From contig NC_034016.1 of assembly GCF_000346465.2 (NCBI RefSeq), forward strand, positions 3,059,391 to 3,123,390: a stretch of DNA of 64,000 nucleotides, given 5' to 3'. Below the pieces are notes generated by a model. The model saw only the letters and a list, made by a program, of their open reading frames with translations, was not told the origin of the DNA and did no database searches. The translations under genes and the position numbers were made by a program. Each line of letters opens with the position of its first letter. Position 1 is the first letter of the stretch. This document shows positions 35,165-45,640 of this stretch, in pieces. Origin of the DNA: Prunus persica. Lineage: Eukaryota > Streptophyta > Magnoliopsida > Rosales > Rosaceae.

Positions 35165-35329
35165 TGTTATAAATCTAGAGAAAACTGTAGAGAGGGAATT
35201 GAGATATAGAGAGAGTATAGAAACTGATTTCTCATTCTCATATATATGTATATTACAAGTAGGGGGAAGCCTTATTTATAGGCAAGCATCTTCTAATGGA
35301 GGTGGGCTCCATCTTATATATTCACAACA
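35165..35329 (-). repeat. LTR of the LARD-like element (5' LTR in element orientation)
   Basis: 165-bp partner of 28681-28845. It is followed outside by target duplication AATCA at 35330-35334. Inside it, the minus strand reads CGTTATCAGCACGAATT, not a canonical TGG-starting primer site. Confidence 0.93.
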
Positions 35330-35335
35330 AATCAG

Positions 35336-35935
35336 ACCTTTTTATTATTTCAAAAGGCAGATTATAAAGTTCATTGGAAAAAATCAAATCAAATCAAATT
35401 GGCACACCCGCGAGGAGAAGATAAAGATAAGAGAGGACAATTGAGCCGACTTTGGTCAAAGGCACTCATGGACAAGTAAGATTCATTGACGCCGTAAATG
35501 ACGGGATTGTACATAATGATATTGGCAACATGACAAATTGGCAAAGAAATTGGAATTTTACCATATTTTGGTTCCAAATGAGAAGTGAGTGTTACCCTCA
35601 TTTGTGGGGTAATAATAAATTAAACTCACATACACTATACGGATATTAAATTTTGAATTTAACATTTTTTCTAGAAGAACAATTGCTCTAAACCACTACA
35701 CTAGTGGATGTTTTAGATATAGACTGAATTAGAACGATAACGGAGCATTAAATTATTAGATTGCGGAGTATGTGCAATACCTAATTCAATTGCTTCAATA
35801 TATATCAAGTAACTTGGTCTAATCTAATGTGAATGACTAAAGATGGGCCCGTTTCAATTCAATACCCACAGTTTTCTTCTAATAATTGCAACAACGTGGT
35901 CTAAAGGCAATCTAAGTTAGGCAATGACTCCTAAA
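35336..35935. repeat. Right copy of the duplicated upstream segment, in front of gene C
   Basis: Shares ordered blocks with 26848-28370 but lacks the MITE found in that copy. It lies 300-900 bp upstream of citrate-binding-like gene C and may include its promoter. Confidence 0.7.
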
Positions 35936-36228
35936 AGTAAGTAAATGGTTGAATATTCTGTTGTATTACCAACGTCAAATATTACAATACATATATACAG
36001 CAATAGCCTTCTATCAACCCTACTGTTAAGGCTTTGAAGACGTGATCCAATATTAGTGGGATTTGACCTACACTAATTTGGGCAAATAAAGATATTACAA
36101 ATATTTACAAAGATATTTCCTAATAATGTGCCCACCATTAATGGACCATGCCGCTGTTGACCGCATCTCATATCTACACTACAGATATATTGCGCTTCAT
36201 GCGCATATATGCATATACATCCTACAGA

Positions 36229-37030
36229 ATGAAAATGACTTCTTGCTTAAAGAAGGTGGTGTTTTTGCTGCTCTTGAGCTCTTTGGCAGCCCAGCAGCAT
36301 TTATGTGCTGCTGATCCCACTGATGGCTTCACCCGTGTGCAATTCACGGACGAAAACCGCATGTTACAGAAGCCATATGACAAAGCTCCTGAGGATCGTT
36401 ACAGTAAGGTGGATGGAGTTGAAAAGTTCTGGATCTACACCAATGACAAGCCCTTTAAAGAAGGCAGTCCAACCAGACCACGCACGGAAATAAGAATCAC
36501 TGTAAGATTTTATATTGTTGGTGTAATTTCTCCAGCGTCAGGGTTTTAACTTTTATCTCAAATTAAAGTAATATAGTTTATTTGTTACACAATTCCTAGC
36601 AAGTTGATTTTTTTTTTCTTTTTCATGCATGGATTTTGTTCTATAGGGACATGACTACACTTCTGGAGTTTGGCAATTTGAAGGCAACTTTTTTGTGCCA
36701 CAAGGCACCTCGGGGGCTATAATAATGCAGGTCTTTGGTGCAGCCAATGAAGCTACAACTCTGCAACTAAGGGTCGTTAATGGGGATTTGAAGTACTATG
36801 GGAACAGTGTGGTGGCTGCTAATATCTACAGTAGATGGGTTAGACTGAATGTGATTCACAATGTTGGTGCAGGGAAAGTGACAATTTTTATCGACGGCGA
36901 CCAGAAGCTAGTCGTCAACGATCACGGTCGAGCTACTTTTTACTTCAAATATGGAGTTTATGGTGCCTTATCTGGTTCAAGTAACTACATGGAATCAAGA
37001 TGGAAGGGAATCAAACTTTTCAAAAAATGA
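36229..37030 (+). CDS. Citrate-binding protein-like secreted/vacuolar protein, copy C (alginate-lyase-2 fold)
   Basis: Two exons, 36229-36501 and 36647-37030, with a 145-bp GT-AG intron, encode 218 aa. A second in-frame ATG lies at 36235. The N-terminus (KKVVFLLLLSSLAAQQ) is a good signal peptide, with mature protein from about AADPTDGF. Family motifs are all present: DPTDGFTRVQFT, RYSKVDGVEKFWIYTNDKPF, SPTRPRTEIRIT, GHDYTSGVWQFEG, ATTLQLRVVNGD, NVIHNVGAGKVTIFIDGD, FYFKYGVYGA, SNYMESRWKGIKLFKK. No frameshift or stop is visible. Function as for copy A: citrate or polysaccharide binding by family only. It is on the strand opposite to A and B and is separated from B by the young LARD-like element. 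Confidence 0.87.
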
Positions 37031-37914
37031 TAGTTTTGTTATCATTGAAATTTCGACTTTCACCGTTTCATTTCAAGTTACATATGACAGAAAAATAAGA
37101 AAACCAATAAAGATTGTGATCATTAAACCTAATCTCAGTACATTTTAACTTGTGTATATGTATGTTCTTTTTGTATTATCAATGAGCAAGAAGTTGGTCC
37201 GTTTCTTATGGTTAATCTAGCCTTAGCCAAACCGATTGATCACTACACTTGTTTGGTTTGGTTCGGTTATCTGTAGTCTAGTTTAAGGTATAAATTGAAA
37301 CTAGTAGAAACTCAGGCACTGTATTGATTCAGTGTGTAATTTGAGGCACTAAGGCCATCTCCAGTCATAGAGCTACATGTGGTATCCTCTACTACAGGCT
37401 CAAGTAAGGATCTGTTAGTGGATGTACTTCAAATGAGTGAAACAATCTGGAGAGCATAACTTTACAAGGTAAAGTCTACATATTAGGCACGTGCACAAGC
37501 CACTGCGGGATGTTTTTCAATAAATAAGGTTTTTATGACCTCAAAAAATGTTTCAAACATCTATATATAGGGTTTTTAGGTCTAATGGTCTATGAACTTT
37601 GACCCAATTCTCATTTTGGTCCCTTAATTTTCAAAATCATTCTCGTGGTCCTTCAACTTCACTTTTGTTAGGACAAATGGTCCTACCGTCAATTTTGTTA
37701 TTTTTTCTATTAAATGCAGGGTGAAAATGGTATTTTTGTATTATTTTTAATTTATGCACCCATTTTCTTCCTCTTCTCTCTCCAGCATCCATCCCTCTCC
37801 TCCATTCTTGTTTCTCAATTCGTAAACATTATGCAACTCTGTTGCTTTCTTTCTTCAATCACTCTTTCATCACCTATTGATTTCTCCTTTTTTTACCTAA
37901 TATATTTAAATGGC
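37031..37914. other. 3' region of gene C and spacer
   Basis: No gene seen. Contains phrases common in plant repeats (for example CTTAATTTTCAAAATCATTC near 37624) but no defined ends. Confidence 0.4.
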
Positions 37915-38304
37915 CAACTGTAGTCTGACACTTCAACCACTTTTGACCTTGTAGTTTCAATTCCGTCAATTTTGCCATTGTAGTTTCATATTTGTAGCAA
38001 TTCAATGACATGTTAGTATTCTTGTCAATTTCTTTAACGATGCAAGGGTCAATTTTTTTCAACCCAAAACCCTTAAGCATAAAAGCTTGTCTAAAATTCT
38101 CCCCATTTCATATTAGGGCTCGAAATTCAACCACTAATCCCAATTTTTGAAGAACCCTAAACCCAAATGACCAATTTCAAGCCCTAATATGAAATTAGTG
38201 GAGTGTCATACGAGCTTTTATGCTCAAGAATTTTGGGTTGACAAAATTGCCCCTTGCACCGTCAAAGAAATTGACAGGAATACTAACTTGTCCTTGAATT
38301 GACT
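37915..38304. mobile_element. Large foldback element, right arm cut at the Cassandra junction
   Basis: The left arm (for example GTTAGTATTCTTGTCAATTT near 38011, GCATAAAAGCTTGT near 38078, CATATTAGGGCT near 38107) is mirrored by the right arm (GAGCTTTTATGC near 38210, AGCCCTAATATG near 38180, GAAATTGACAGGAATACTAAC near 38266). The arms are ~115 bp or more of imperfect inverted repeat around a short loop. The left arm extends further out than the right arm, which stops at ~38304 where Cassandra LTR sequence starts. Confidence 0.72.
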
Positions 38305-38373
38305 TGTCCGTTTTGGGCCCCCCTCTCTGCCCTCACGGTTTTGTTTCTGGGAGCTCACGAGCAACTTCTCAGT

Positions 38374-38426
38374 GGGTCACACATCCTAGGATTGCTCTAT
38401 CCCCAACTCGCTTAACTTCGGAGTTC
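38374..38426 (-). promoter_or_regulatory. 5S rRNA-like internal promoter region in the left Cassandra LTR
   Basis: On the minus strand the phrase GAACTCCGAAGTTAAGCGAG is followed by a diverged GGGATAGAGCAATCC and AGGATGTGTGACCC. These correspond in order to the box A, intermediate and box C region of plant 5S rRNA. Whether RNA polymerase III still recognises it is not shown. Confidence 0.8.
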
Positions 38427-38715
38427 CCATGACTCCGAAGCCAGTGAGCTCCCAAAAGGCCTCATGCTAGATGGAGGCAGACATGTACATATAAGGCACA
38501 TCACCACCTCTCCGTTGGTCAATGTGGGATGTGACAATCCACCCCACTAAGGGCCCGACGTCCTCGTCAGCACACTCGCACCACACGTCAGAGTGGCTCT
38601 GATACCAAATTGTCACATCACGGGATCGGCTCCGCCGTAGCACGATATTGTTCGCTTTGGGCCCCCTGTCTGCCCTCACGATTTTGTTTCTGGGAGCTCA
38701 CGAGCAACTTCCCAG

Positions 38716-38768
38716 TAGGTCACCTATCCTGGGATTGCTCTAGTCCAAACTCGCTTAACTTCAAAGTT
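38716..38768 (-). promoter_or_regulatory. 5S rRNA-like internal promoter region in the right Cassandra LTR
   Basis: Same order of 5S-like blocks as in the left LTR, with further changes (AACTTTGAAGTTAAGCGAG on the minus strand). Probably a decayed pol III promoter. Confidence 0.75.
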
Positions 38769-38949
38769 CCCATGACTCCGAAGTCAGTGAGCTCCTAAAA
38801 TGTCTCGTGCTAGATGGAGGCGGACATGTACATATAAGGCACATCACCCCCTCTCTGTTGGTCAATGTGGGATGTTATAGGATCTCTTTAATTAAAGATC
38901 GTAATTAGAAATTTGGTATTCGGTATGAAAAAAAAAACTGGCAAGATGA

Positions 38950-39178
38950 GAACAAGCACAACATGTAAAGAATGTTTGGTTGAAAGATTTTGTTGTATTG
39001 ACAATAGTGGAGTACAACAAAATATATACTACCAATATTACAAAGTCACTGTAGCGTGATCCTCAATCCTAGGGATTGATTTGGATTTGTCTACCTATAT
39101 CAAGTAAACTACTCTGTGTACGGCTATAATTGACATATTACAATAATAACATATCAATTACAATATATTATTCTAATA
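38950..39178 (-). repeat. Putative 3' LTR of the copia-2 fragment
   Basis: The minus strand has a purine tract GAGAGGGAG (39187-39179) followed by TATTAGAATAATATATTG. This is the expected place for an LTR start, here with a mutated TG. No second LTR copy remains in the window, so the far edge is a guess. Confidence 0.4.
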
Positions 39179-40406
39179 CTCCCTCTCAAGTTGGAGAGTG
39201 AATGTTATGAAGTCCCAACTTGCTACTTAATCTAGTGTAGTCATTCTTTCCCAAAGGCTTCATAAAAATGTATGCTAACTAAGCATGGGAAGGAACATAT
39301 GAAGGAGAGATTAGTCCGGCTAGTAGCTTTTCTTGAACAATGTGACAATCTATTTCAATATATTTGGTGCACTTATGGAATACAGGGTTCGCAGCAATAT
39401 ATAAAGCAGCTTAATTGTGACAATATAATGAAGTCGAGTTAACCTGAGGGACTCTTAGATCATGTAGTATGTATCATAGCCAAGTGAGTTCCAAACAAGT
39501 GTTAGCCATGGCTCGATGCTCTACTACTACGGATGAACGAGAAACATGTTGTTGCTTTTTGGATTTCCATGAGATGAGAGAATTTTCCAGAAAAATACAA
39601 AAATCTGTGACAGATTGTCTTGTGGTACGACAACCGGAATGGTTTGAATCACAATAAGCTCTCAAAGCAAGATTGTTAGATGCAGGAAATATAAGCCTTG
39701 ACCTGGAGAATGTTTAATGAATATAAAAACACGAAGTGCTGCATCCAAATGTGGTTTTCTAGGCTCATGCATGAATTGACTCAATGTCCAAACTGAATAT
39801 ACTATGTCGGGCCTTGTTACAGTGAGGTAGATCAAGCGTCCTACTAACCGTCGGTATTTCATAAGAAACTTATATGGGCAAGAGCCTAAGAGACCTGCAT
39901 ATGTCCAATGCATACTTTCTTTGAGACATGAAAATACCTTTCTTGGAACAAGAGAACTCAATACCCAAGAAGTATTTTAAATCACCAAGGTCCATGATGC
40001 AAAAATGCTTGAGGAGAAAAGATTTGAGAAGCTCCATTTCTTGCAAATCATCCCTATGAGAAGTATCTCATCCACATAAATAAGAACTGCATTAAAAGAA
40101 TTATTTCGAACCTTGGTGAACAATAAGTAATCGGCTTTTGACTGATGAAAGTCTGCCTGTTGAATAGCACCAAAAAATTTGGAGAACCAGTTCCTGGAAG
40201 CCTGTTCAAGTCCATAAAGGGACTTATTGAGCCGATAGACGGTATTCTCCCCTTGTCGACGAAGTCCAGGAGGAGGTTCCATGTACATGACTTTGTGCAA
40301 ATCACCATGGAGGAAGGCATTCTGAACATCTAATTGATGGATGAACCAATTACGAGCAGCGGCAACAGTGAGAAGACAACACAATGTGGTGGTAATCAAT
40401 GTTTTC
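39179..40406 (-). mobile_element. Copia-2: 3' fragment of a Ty1/copia element (RT-RNase H), broken
   Basis: On the minus strand, pieces of a copia pol occur in order in different frames. First is RVT_2 (RNWFIHQLDVQNAFLHGDL, SLYGLEQASRNWF, IYVDEILLIG, 40399-39977). Next is the RT-RNase H connection ([18 protein letters not shown], about 39880-39780). Last are RNase H pieces (YCDSNHSGCRTTRQSV, 39665-39474). The usual YVDD catalytic motif reads YVDE. The fragment ends at 40406, where the LTR of copia-3 begins; its gag, protease and integrase were not found beyond copia-3. Confidence 0.85.
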
Positions 40407-40640
40407 TGTTGGCGTGACTCGTGGATATTGACTTGCTTTTCTTACACACCAAGAATTCCTATTATAATTGTAATTGATTTACTTTAATTATTGATTTCCT
40501 ACTGTAAATAGATTTAGGAATTTATTATTTACTTGCCCATTCAGGTTTCGTTGTATTATAAATATGACCTCATACAAGGAGAAGAATACACAGAAAATTC
40601 CCACAAGCAAATATTCTCTCATAGTTTTAATATTTTAACA
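40407..40640 (+). repeat. Copia-3 5' LTR
   Basis: 234 bp, direct repeat of 44483-44716, followed at once by the initiator-Met primer site TGGTATCAGAGC. Confidence 0.93.
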
Positions 40641-40728
40641 TGGTATCAGAGCGGCGATCTTGGAATTGCTAACTCTAGTTTCAAACCCCCGCCGCCGCTA
40701 TAGGGGTTGATGATTTTTTCAACCCTAA

Positions 40729-43700
40729 TGGAGGTAGCACCACCGACTCCTTCTCTCATTCTCAACCAACCATCGTTGAGTTAAGTGCCCAGACTACTCC
40801 GCTCCTACAGATGCAGACTTTGACTCCGAACCCGATCCAAAATCAGGATCCTCTTTTGACGACCCCGACCCCGACCCCGACTATGACGACGACAACTTCG
40901 ACCCCGACTCCGAAGACGACCCCGACCCCCACTTCGATGATGACCCCAACCCCGAATTTGTCTCTGATTCAGACCCCGATCCTAATTTCGACTTCGACTC
41001 CGACTCCGGCCCCGACTCAGGCTCAGATTCCGATCCAAATTCCTACTCAACCTGTATCTTATGCATATTCCGCTGCATAGATTATGACTTCGAGACTAAC
41101 GACCCCGACACATGGACCAGATTGCGCATATTGTGGTGATCCGATACACACTTGTGAGACTTGTTTTAAATCGCATGGCTACCCCGATTGGTGGGCTACT
41201 ATTACAGATCGAGGACAATGCAATATGACCAGTAATGGTACTAGTTATGGATTCCATACTTCCGATAAGATTGATTCCAAGAGTTGGATAATTGATTCCG
41301 GTGCAACTGATCATATGATGTTTGATCCTGATGATTTTCTGAATACTACACAACCTCGACAAACCTGTATTGCAAATGCCAATGGTGTTACTTATGTGAC
41401 AGGGGCTGGCACTGTTGCACTCTCATCCTCTCTCATACTGTCTAATACTTTACTTGTTCCATCTTTATCCATTAAATTGTTGTCAGTTAGTCAGCTTACT
41501 GAACAATTGAATTGTTGTGTACTCATTTACCCCAGTTTTTGTTTGCTTCAGGATATTCACACTAAGGAGATTCTTGATCGTGGTACTAAGAGAGGGGGGC
41601 TATATTATGTCGATGACTTCAGTCCCGGCGTGGCTAACAGTGTGACACATCCCTTTGATAGCAAACAAAAGCAAATCTAGTTGTGGCACCGTCGATTAGG
41701 ACATCCGTCTTTTAGTTATATGAAGCAGTGTACTCTGATGTCTGGGGACCTTCTCCTATCACTGCTCCTTCTGGTGTTCAATGCTTTGTCACATTCATCA
41801 ATGACTGTACACGGATGACATGGCTTAATTTGCTGAAGAATAAAAACGAAGTGTTTTCCTGTTTTTAGTCCTTCCACAAACAGATGAAAACTCAGTTTAA
41901 TGCTCAAATCCAGATTCTCCGCTCAGATAATAGTGGAGAATTTGTCAATCATGACTTTCAGACTTACTTCCAACAACATGGAATTATCCATGAGACGACT
42001 TGTCCGTAGACACCGTAACAAAATGGTGTTGCTAAACGAAAGAATCGACATCTTCTTGAAACCGCCCGAGTACTTCTGATTGGCGCTCATGTTCCTCGCC
42101 ATCACTGGGATGATGCTATTGTCACCGTAGTTCACCTGATCAACCGCATGTCTTTTGGTGTATTGACCTTTAAAACTCCCTTACAGGTGCTTGCGCAACA
42201 CAGACCTCTGCCCTCTGTTTTGGTACTCACACCCCAAATCTTTGAATGTGTGGCTTTCATTCATCTCCACAAAAATCAACGTAGCAAACTTGATCCTTGT
42301 GCGCTTCGTTGTGTTTTTGTGGGTTATACCACTCATCAGAAAGGCTACTGCTGTTATCACCCTCCTACCCAACGAACTTATGTCACTTTAGATGTGACCT
42401 TTCTGGAATCTGAGCTGTTCTTCCATGACCTATCATCCAATTTTGCGCTTCAGGGGGAGATACGAAGTGAAGAGCAGAATTGGAGCAACTTGGAAAACAA
42501 AGAAATTCTCCTCTATACAGAAATGATTGATCATCCCGAGTCTGGAGCACGAGATTACTCTCTGTCAAAAAGCGACCAATCGCCCATTCATAGCGATCAA
42601 TTGCCTGACCCACCTGATCCTTGCAAAGACATTTCTGATCCAAGTCTCACACATACAGACAATATAGAACAATAAGATGAAGACCCCCCTCTAACTCAAC
42701 AGTACCAACAGACCAATCTCCTGAGAATATCCTTAAGGTAACTACTCCTACTAGACTTGTGCATTTATATGATAAAACTATTGGATATCAATTACCTTTC
42801 AGGCAAAATCGTGGGAAGCCACCAAACCGTTATTCACCTAATATTGGCAAGACATCCAAGTATTCAGTTGCAAATCATGTATCCACTGAAAAGCTGTCTG
42901 AACCACTCAAGGCTTTTGTGCATCAGTTGTCTGCTATCCATATTCCAACCAAGGTCTCTGAAGCATTGAAAGATTCTAAGTGGGTCCAAGCTATAAAAAA
43001 GGAGATGAAAGCTCTTCAGAAAAATCAGACTTGGACATTGGAGACTATATCCCGAGGAAAAAGACTATCGGATGTAGATGAGTGTTTACTATAAAACACA
43101 ATGCAGATGGATCTATCAAGTGATACAAGGCAAGACTTGTGGCAAAAGGATACACACAGACCTATGGTATAGACTATGAAGAAACCTTTGCTCCAGTTGC
43201 AAAGTTAAATACCGTCAGAGTCTTATTGTCCCTTGCAGCTAATTTGAATTGGCCACTACACCAGTTTGATGTAAAGAATGTTTTTCTACATGGCGAACTC
43301 ACGGATGATGTGTACATGGACATTCCTCCTGGATATAATACTACTCAGATTGGAACAGTTTGCAGGTTACGAAAAGTATTGTATGGATTGAAACAGTCAC
43401 CACGTGCATGGTTTGGACTGTTCACCATGGCAATGAAGAATAATGGTTTCAAACAGGGCAACTCAGATCATACTCAGTTTTTGAAACATCGAAAAAGGAA
43501 GGTAACATCATTAAAAATCTATGTTGATGATATGATTATTATTGGGAATGATAAACATGAAATATCACAGCTACAAGACTATCTGGCTACGGAGTTTGAG
43601 ATGAAAGATCTAAGTGGACTTAAGTATTTCTTGGGAATTAAGGTGGCTCGATCGCAGCAAGGCATATTTCCCTCTCAAAGGAAATATGTCTTGGACTTGT

Positions 43701-44440
43701 TGACAGACACAAGAATGCTAGATTGTAAACCTGCGGACACTCCAATTGTTCAGAATCATCATCTTGGAGAATATCCGGATCAAGTTCCAACTAGCAAAGA
43801 TAGATACCAAAGGTTAGTGGGAAGATTGATCTATTTGTCACATACTCGACCAGATATTGCTCATGCGGTAGGCATTGTCAGTCAATTTATGCACTCTCCA
43901 AGTGAAAACCACATGAATGCAGTTCTTCGGATACTTAGATATTTGAAATCTGCACCTGGAAAAGAACTTATGTTCTCAAAACATGGTCATCTAAATATTG
44001 ATGGTTATTCAGATGCAGATTGGGCAGGTAATGTAACAGATAGAAAATCCACATCAGGTTACTTCACATTCGTGGGAGGTATTTGGTGACATGGAGGAGC
44101 ACGAAATAGAATGTAGTAGCTTTATCCAGTGCGGAAGCCGAGTTCAGAGACATGACTAAAGGGATTTGTGAACTTCTTTGGTTAAGAAAGTTGCTTACTG
44201 AACTTGGGTATAAACCTACATCCACAATGAATCTCTTTTGTGACAACAAGGCTGCTATAGCCATTGCACAGAATTTGGTTCAGCATGATCATACTAAACA
44301 TGTTGAGGTGGATTGACACTTCAGCAAACAGAAACTTGAGGCTAAAGTGTTCCAGTTTCCTTTTGTGAAATCCGAGGAACAATTGGCGGATATTTTGACA
44401 AAGGCGATTTCCAGTAAAGCATTCCACAATTCACTGGATC
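40729..44440 (+). pseudogene. Copia-3 polyprotein, disrupted
   Basis: A short gag start at 40729 (MEVAPPTPS) is soon broken. Then comes a Thr/Pro-rich low-complexity run (40850-41060) and a CCHC knuckle CAYCGDPIHTCETC with HGYPDWW (41114-41190). The protease has WIIDSGATDHMMFD (41286-). Integrase pieces with stops follow (41740-42675). RVT_2 is in 42759-43094 and 43139-44089 (FAPVAKLNTVRVLLSLAA, LYGLKQSPRAWF, IYVDDMIIIG). RNase H remnants extend to about 44440 with further stops. The capsid part of gag is missing. Several stops and shifts rule out an intact product, although the RT segment of 316 codons is open. Confidence 0.9.
40850..41060 (+). repeat. Low-complexity CCGAC-rich tract in the copia-3 gag linker
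   Basis: Repeats of GACCCCGAC and CGACTTCGACTCC give a Thr-Pro-Ser-rich translation. It occupies the place where the gag C-terminal half should be, probably a replication-slippage expansion. Confidence 0.75.
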
Positions 44441-44482
44441 AGTTGGGCATTGGCGACATCTATGCACCAACGCGAGGAGGAG

Positions 44483-44716
44483 TGTTAGCGTGACTTGTGG
44501 ATATTGACTTACTTTCCTTACACACCAAGAATTCATATTATAATTGTAATTGATTTACTTTAATTCCTGATTTCTTTCTGTAAATAGATTTAGGAATTTA
44601 TTATTTACTTGCCCATTCAGGTTTCGTTGTATTATAAATATGACCTCCTACAAGGAGAAGAATACACAGAAAATTCTCACAAACAAATATTCTCTCATAG
44701 TTTTCATATTTTAGCA
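44483..44716 (+). repeat. Copia-3 3' LTR
   Basis: 234-bp partner of the left LTR, preceded by the polypurine tract. Confidence 0.93.
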
Positions 44717-44846
44717 AAACCCACACAGCACTTCAGACCAAAAAAACAGGGCAAGTTTTCTCTAGACTAGATACTCCAGCCTCTTGTGCGAGAGAAACTT
44801 TCCCTCTTCTGGTCAAACTCAGTTCGACAAACCAATCACCTTTTTC

Positions 44847-44918
44847 ATGGCGGCAGTGATAGTGGTCCCAATAGCAAGAGCAAGGATGAAGATAGACCAC
44901 GCTTCTTCGATATATGGA
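44847..44918 (+). other. Possible orphan first exon of an unidentified gene
   Basis: A 24-codon frame (MAAVIVVPIARARMKIDHAS...) runs from ATG at 44847 to a good donor (GGA|GTGAGT). It is preceded by a leader-like sequence that starts right at the copia-3 border. No continuing exon was found in the next kilobases. It could be the stranded 5' end of a gene disrupted by the neighbouring elements, or chance. Confidence 0.3.
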
Positions 44919-45640
44919 GTGAGTTCTGTTCTGTTTAGTTTATTGGGTTGATAGTAGTTTTGTGTTTGAATTCTAAACAAAAATTCTCTTACGGTTTGTA
45001 TCCGTTGCTTTTAGGGGGCAAATTATATATAAACTAAAACTGAGTTCACACCTCACTGTTCCTAAGATGTTCACTAGGAATAGTTTAAATGACGGTTTTG
45101 CCCCCGCTTAAGTGATGGTCTGCTTCCTTTAGTTGACTTATGAGCAGTGAATTGGCCGTTATGCCCAATGCTTTTTCTGGTATAAAGTCTGAAGGGATAG
45201 TCACAATAAGAAATTTGTTCCAAGTCCATGTATTCTTTGCTAGTGTTTTTCATGGTGTTTGGGATTTATGTCTCAGTATGTCCAATGCTTTGTAAAGCTC
45301 TAGTCAGGTTAATGTTCCCAATGTTGCTGGCTAGTTAGCTTGCGAAATAACTCAACTTTAAAATTAAATTTAACTAAAACAGATGATGCACAATGATGAT
45401 TGGAAATGTTGATCAGGAATCTAAGACATATATCCATCTAAGCACTGGTTAGGCTAAGACAGACATTATATCAGTGCAAAACTTCTAAGCAAATTAAATT
45501 CAAGGTTACTAAACTAATTCAATGAGATTCTACGTACCAATAATCTTCAAATTTGTGATACCAGATGATGAATCATTAGATCAATCCCTCCCAATACTGA
45601 ATGGATTGATCGTGATCTTGATCTGGATCTCAGTTCAAAT
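44919..45640. other. Spacer
   Basis: AT-rich sequence with no recognisable coding region or repeat. Confidence 0.4.

Larger units (their letters stand above)
28681..35329 (-). mobile_element. Young non-autonomous LTR retrotransposon (LARD-like) carrying host gene fragments
   Basis: Two 165-bp LTRs (28681-28845 and 35165-35329) start TGTTAT and end CAACA. By eye they differ at a single base and are bounded by the 5-bp duplication AATCA. A purine tract (GAGGGGGAG on the minus strand, 28854-28846) directly abuts the left LTR, so the element runs on the minus strand. The 6.3-kb interior has no recognisable gag, protease, reverse transcriptase or integrase. It contains three ~70-bp repeats near the 3' LTR, an oppositely oriented 183-codon ORF, an 80-bp minisatellite, and sense-oriented fragments of a 14-3-3 gene and a HAD-phosphatase gene near the 5' LTR. 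Near-identity of the LTRs points to recent insertion, presumably mobilised by another element's proteins. Confidence 0.9.
38305..38879 (-). mobile_element. Cassandra-type TRIM retrotransposon
   Basis: Two direct repeats, 38305-38536 (truncated at its left end) and 38611-38879, flank a 74-bp interior. Next to the right repeat the minus strand reads TTTGGTATCAGAGCC, the classic initiator-Met primer-binding site, so the element is on the minus strand. Both LTRs contain 5S-rRNA-like sequence: plus-strand GGGTCAC...ATCCT(A/G)GGATTGCTCT...CTCGCTTAACTTC, the reverse complement of the 5S box A-IE-box C region. Short LTRs, a tiny interior without ORF and 5S-like LTRs together define Cassandra. The left LTR lacks its first ~40 bp, and the LTRs clearly differ at many sites, so this copy is old or rearranged. 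Confidence 0.9.
40407..44716 (+). mobile_element. Copia-3: complete-ended Ty1/copia element with deleted gag
   Basis: Two 234-bp LTRs (40407-40640 and 44483-44716; TGTTGG/TGTTAG ... AACA/AGCA) bracket the internal region. The primer-binding site TGGTATCAGAGC follows the left LTR directly at 40641, and the purine tract GCGAGGAGGAG precedes the right LTR. Orientation is plus. The flanks TTTTC (left) and AAACC (right) do not match, so no target duplication survives. LTRs differ at roughly a dozen sites by eye. The interior encodes a damaged polyprotein without the gag capsid domain. Confidence 0.92.

Noticed and set aside
35165..35200. Canonical tRNA primer site for the LARD-like element
   Set aside because: The sequence inside the 5' LTR starts CGTTATCAGCACG rather than TGG; I cannot assign a tRNA, so no primer site was listed.
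42148..42675. 175-codon frame as an independent gene
   Set aside because: It contains the copia integrase C-terminal region (CVFVGYTTHQKGYCCYHP) in frame with the copia-3 polyprotein, so it is part of that element.
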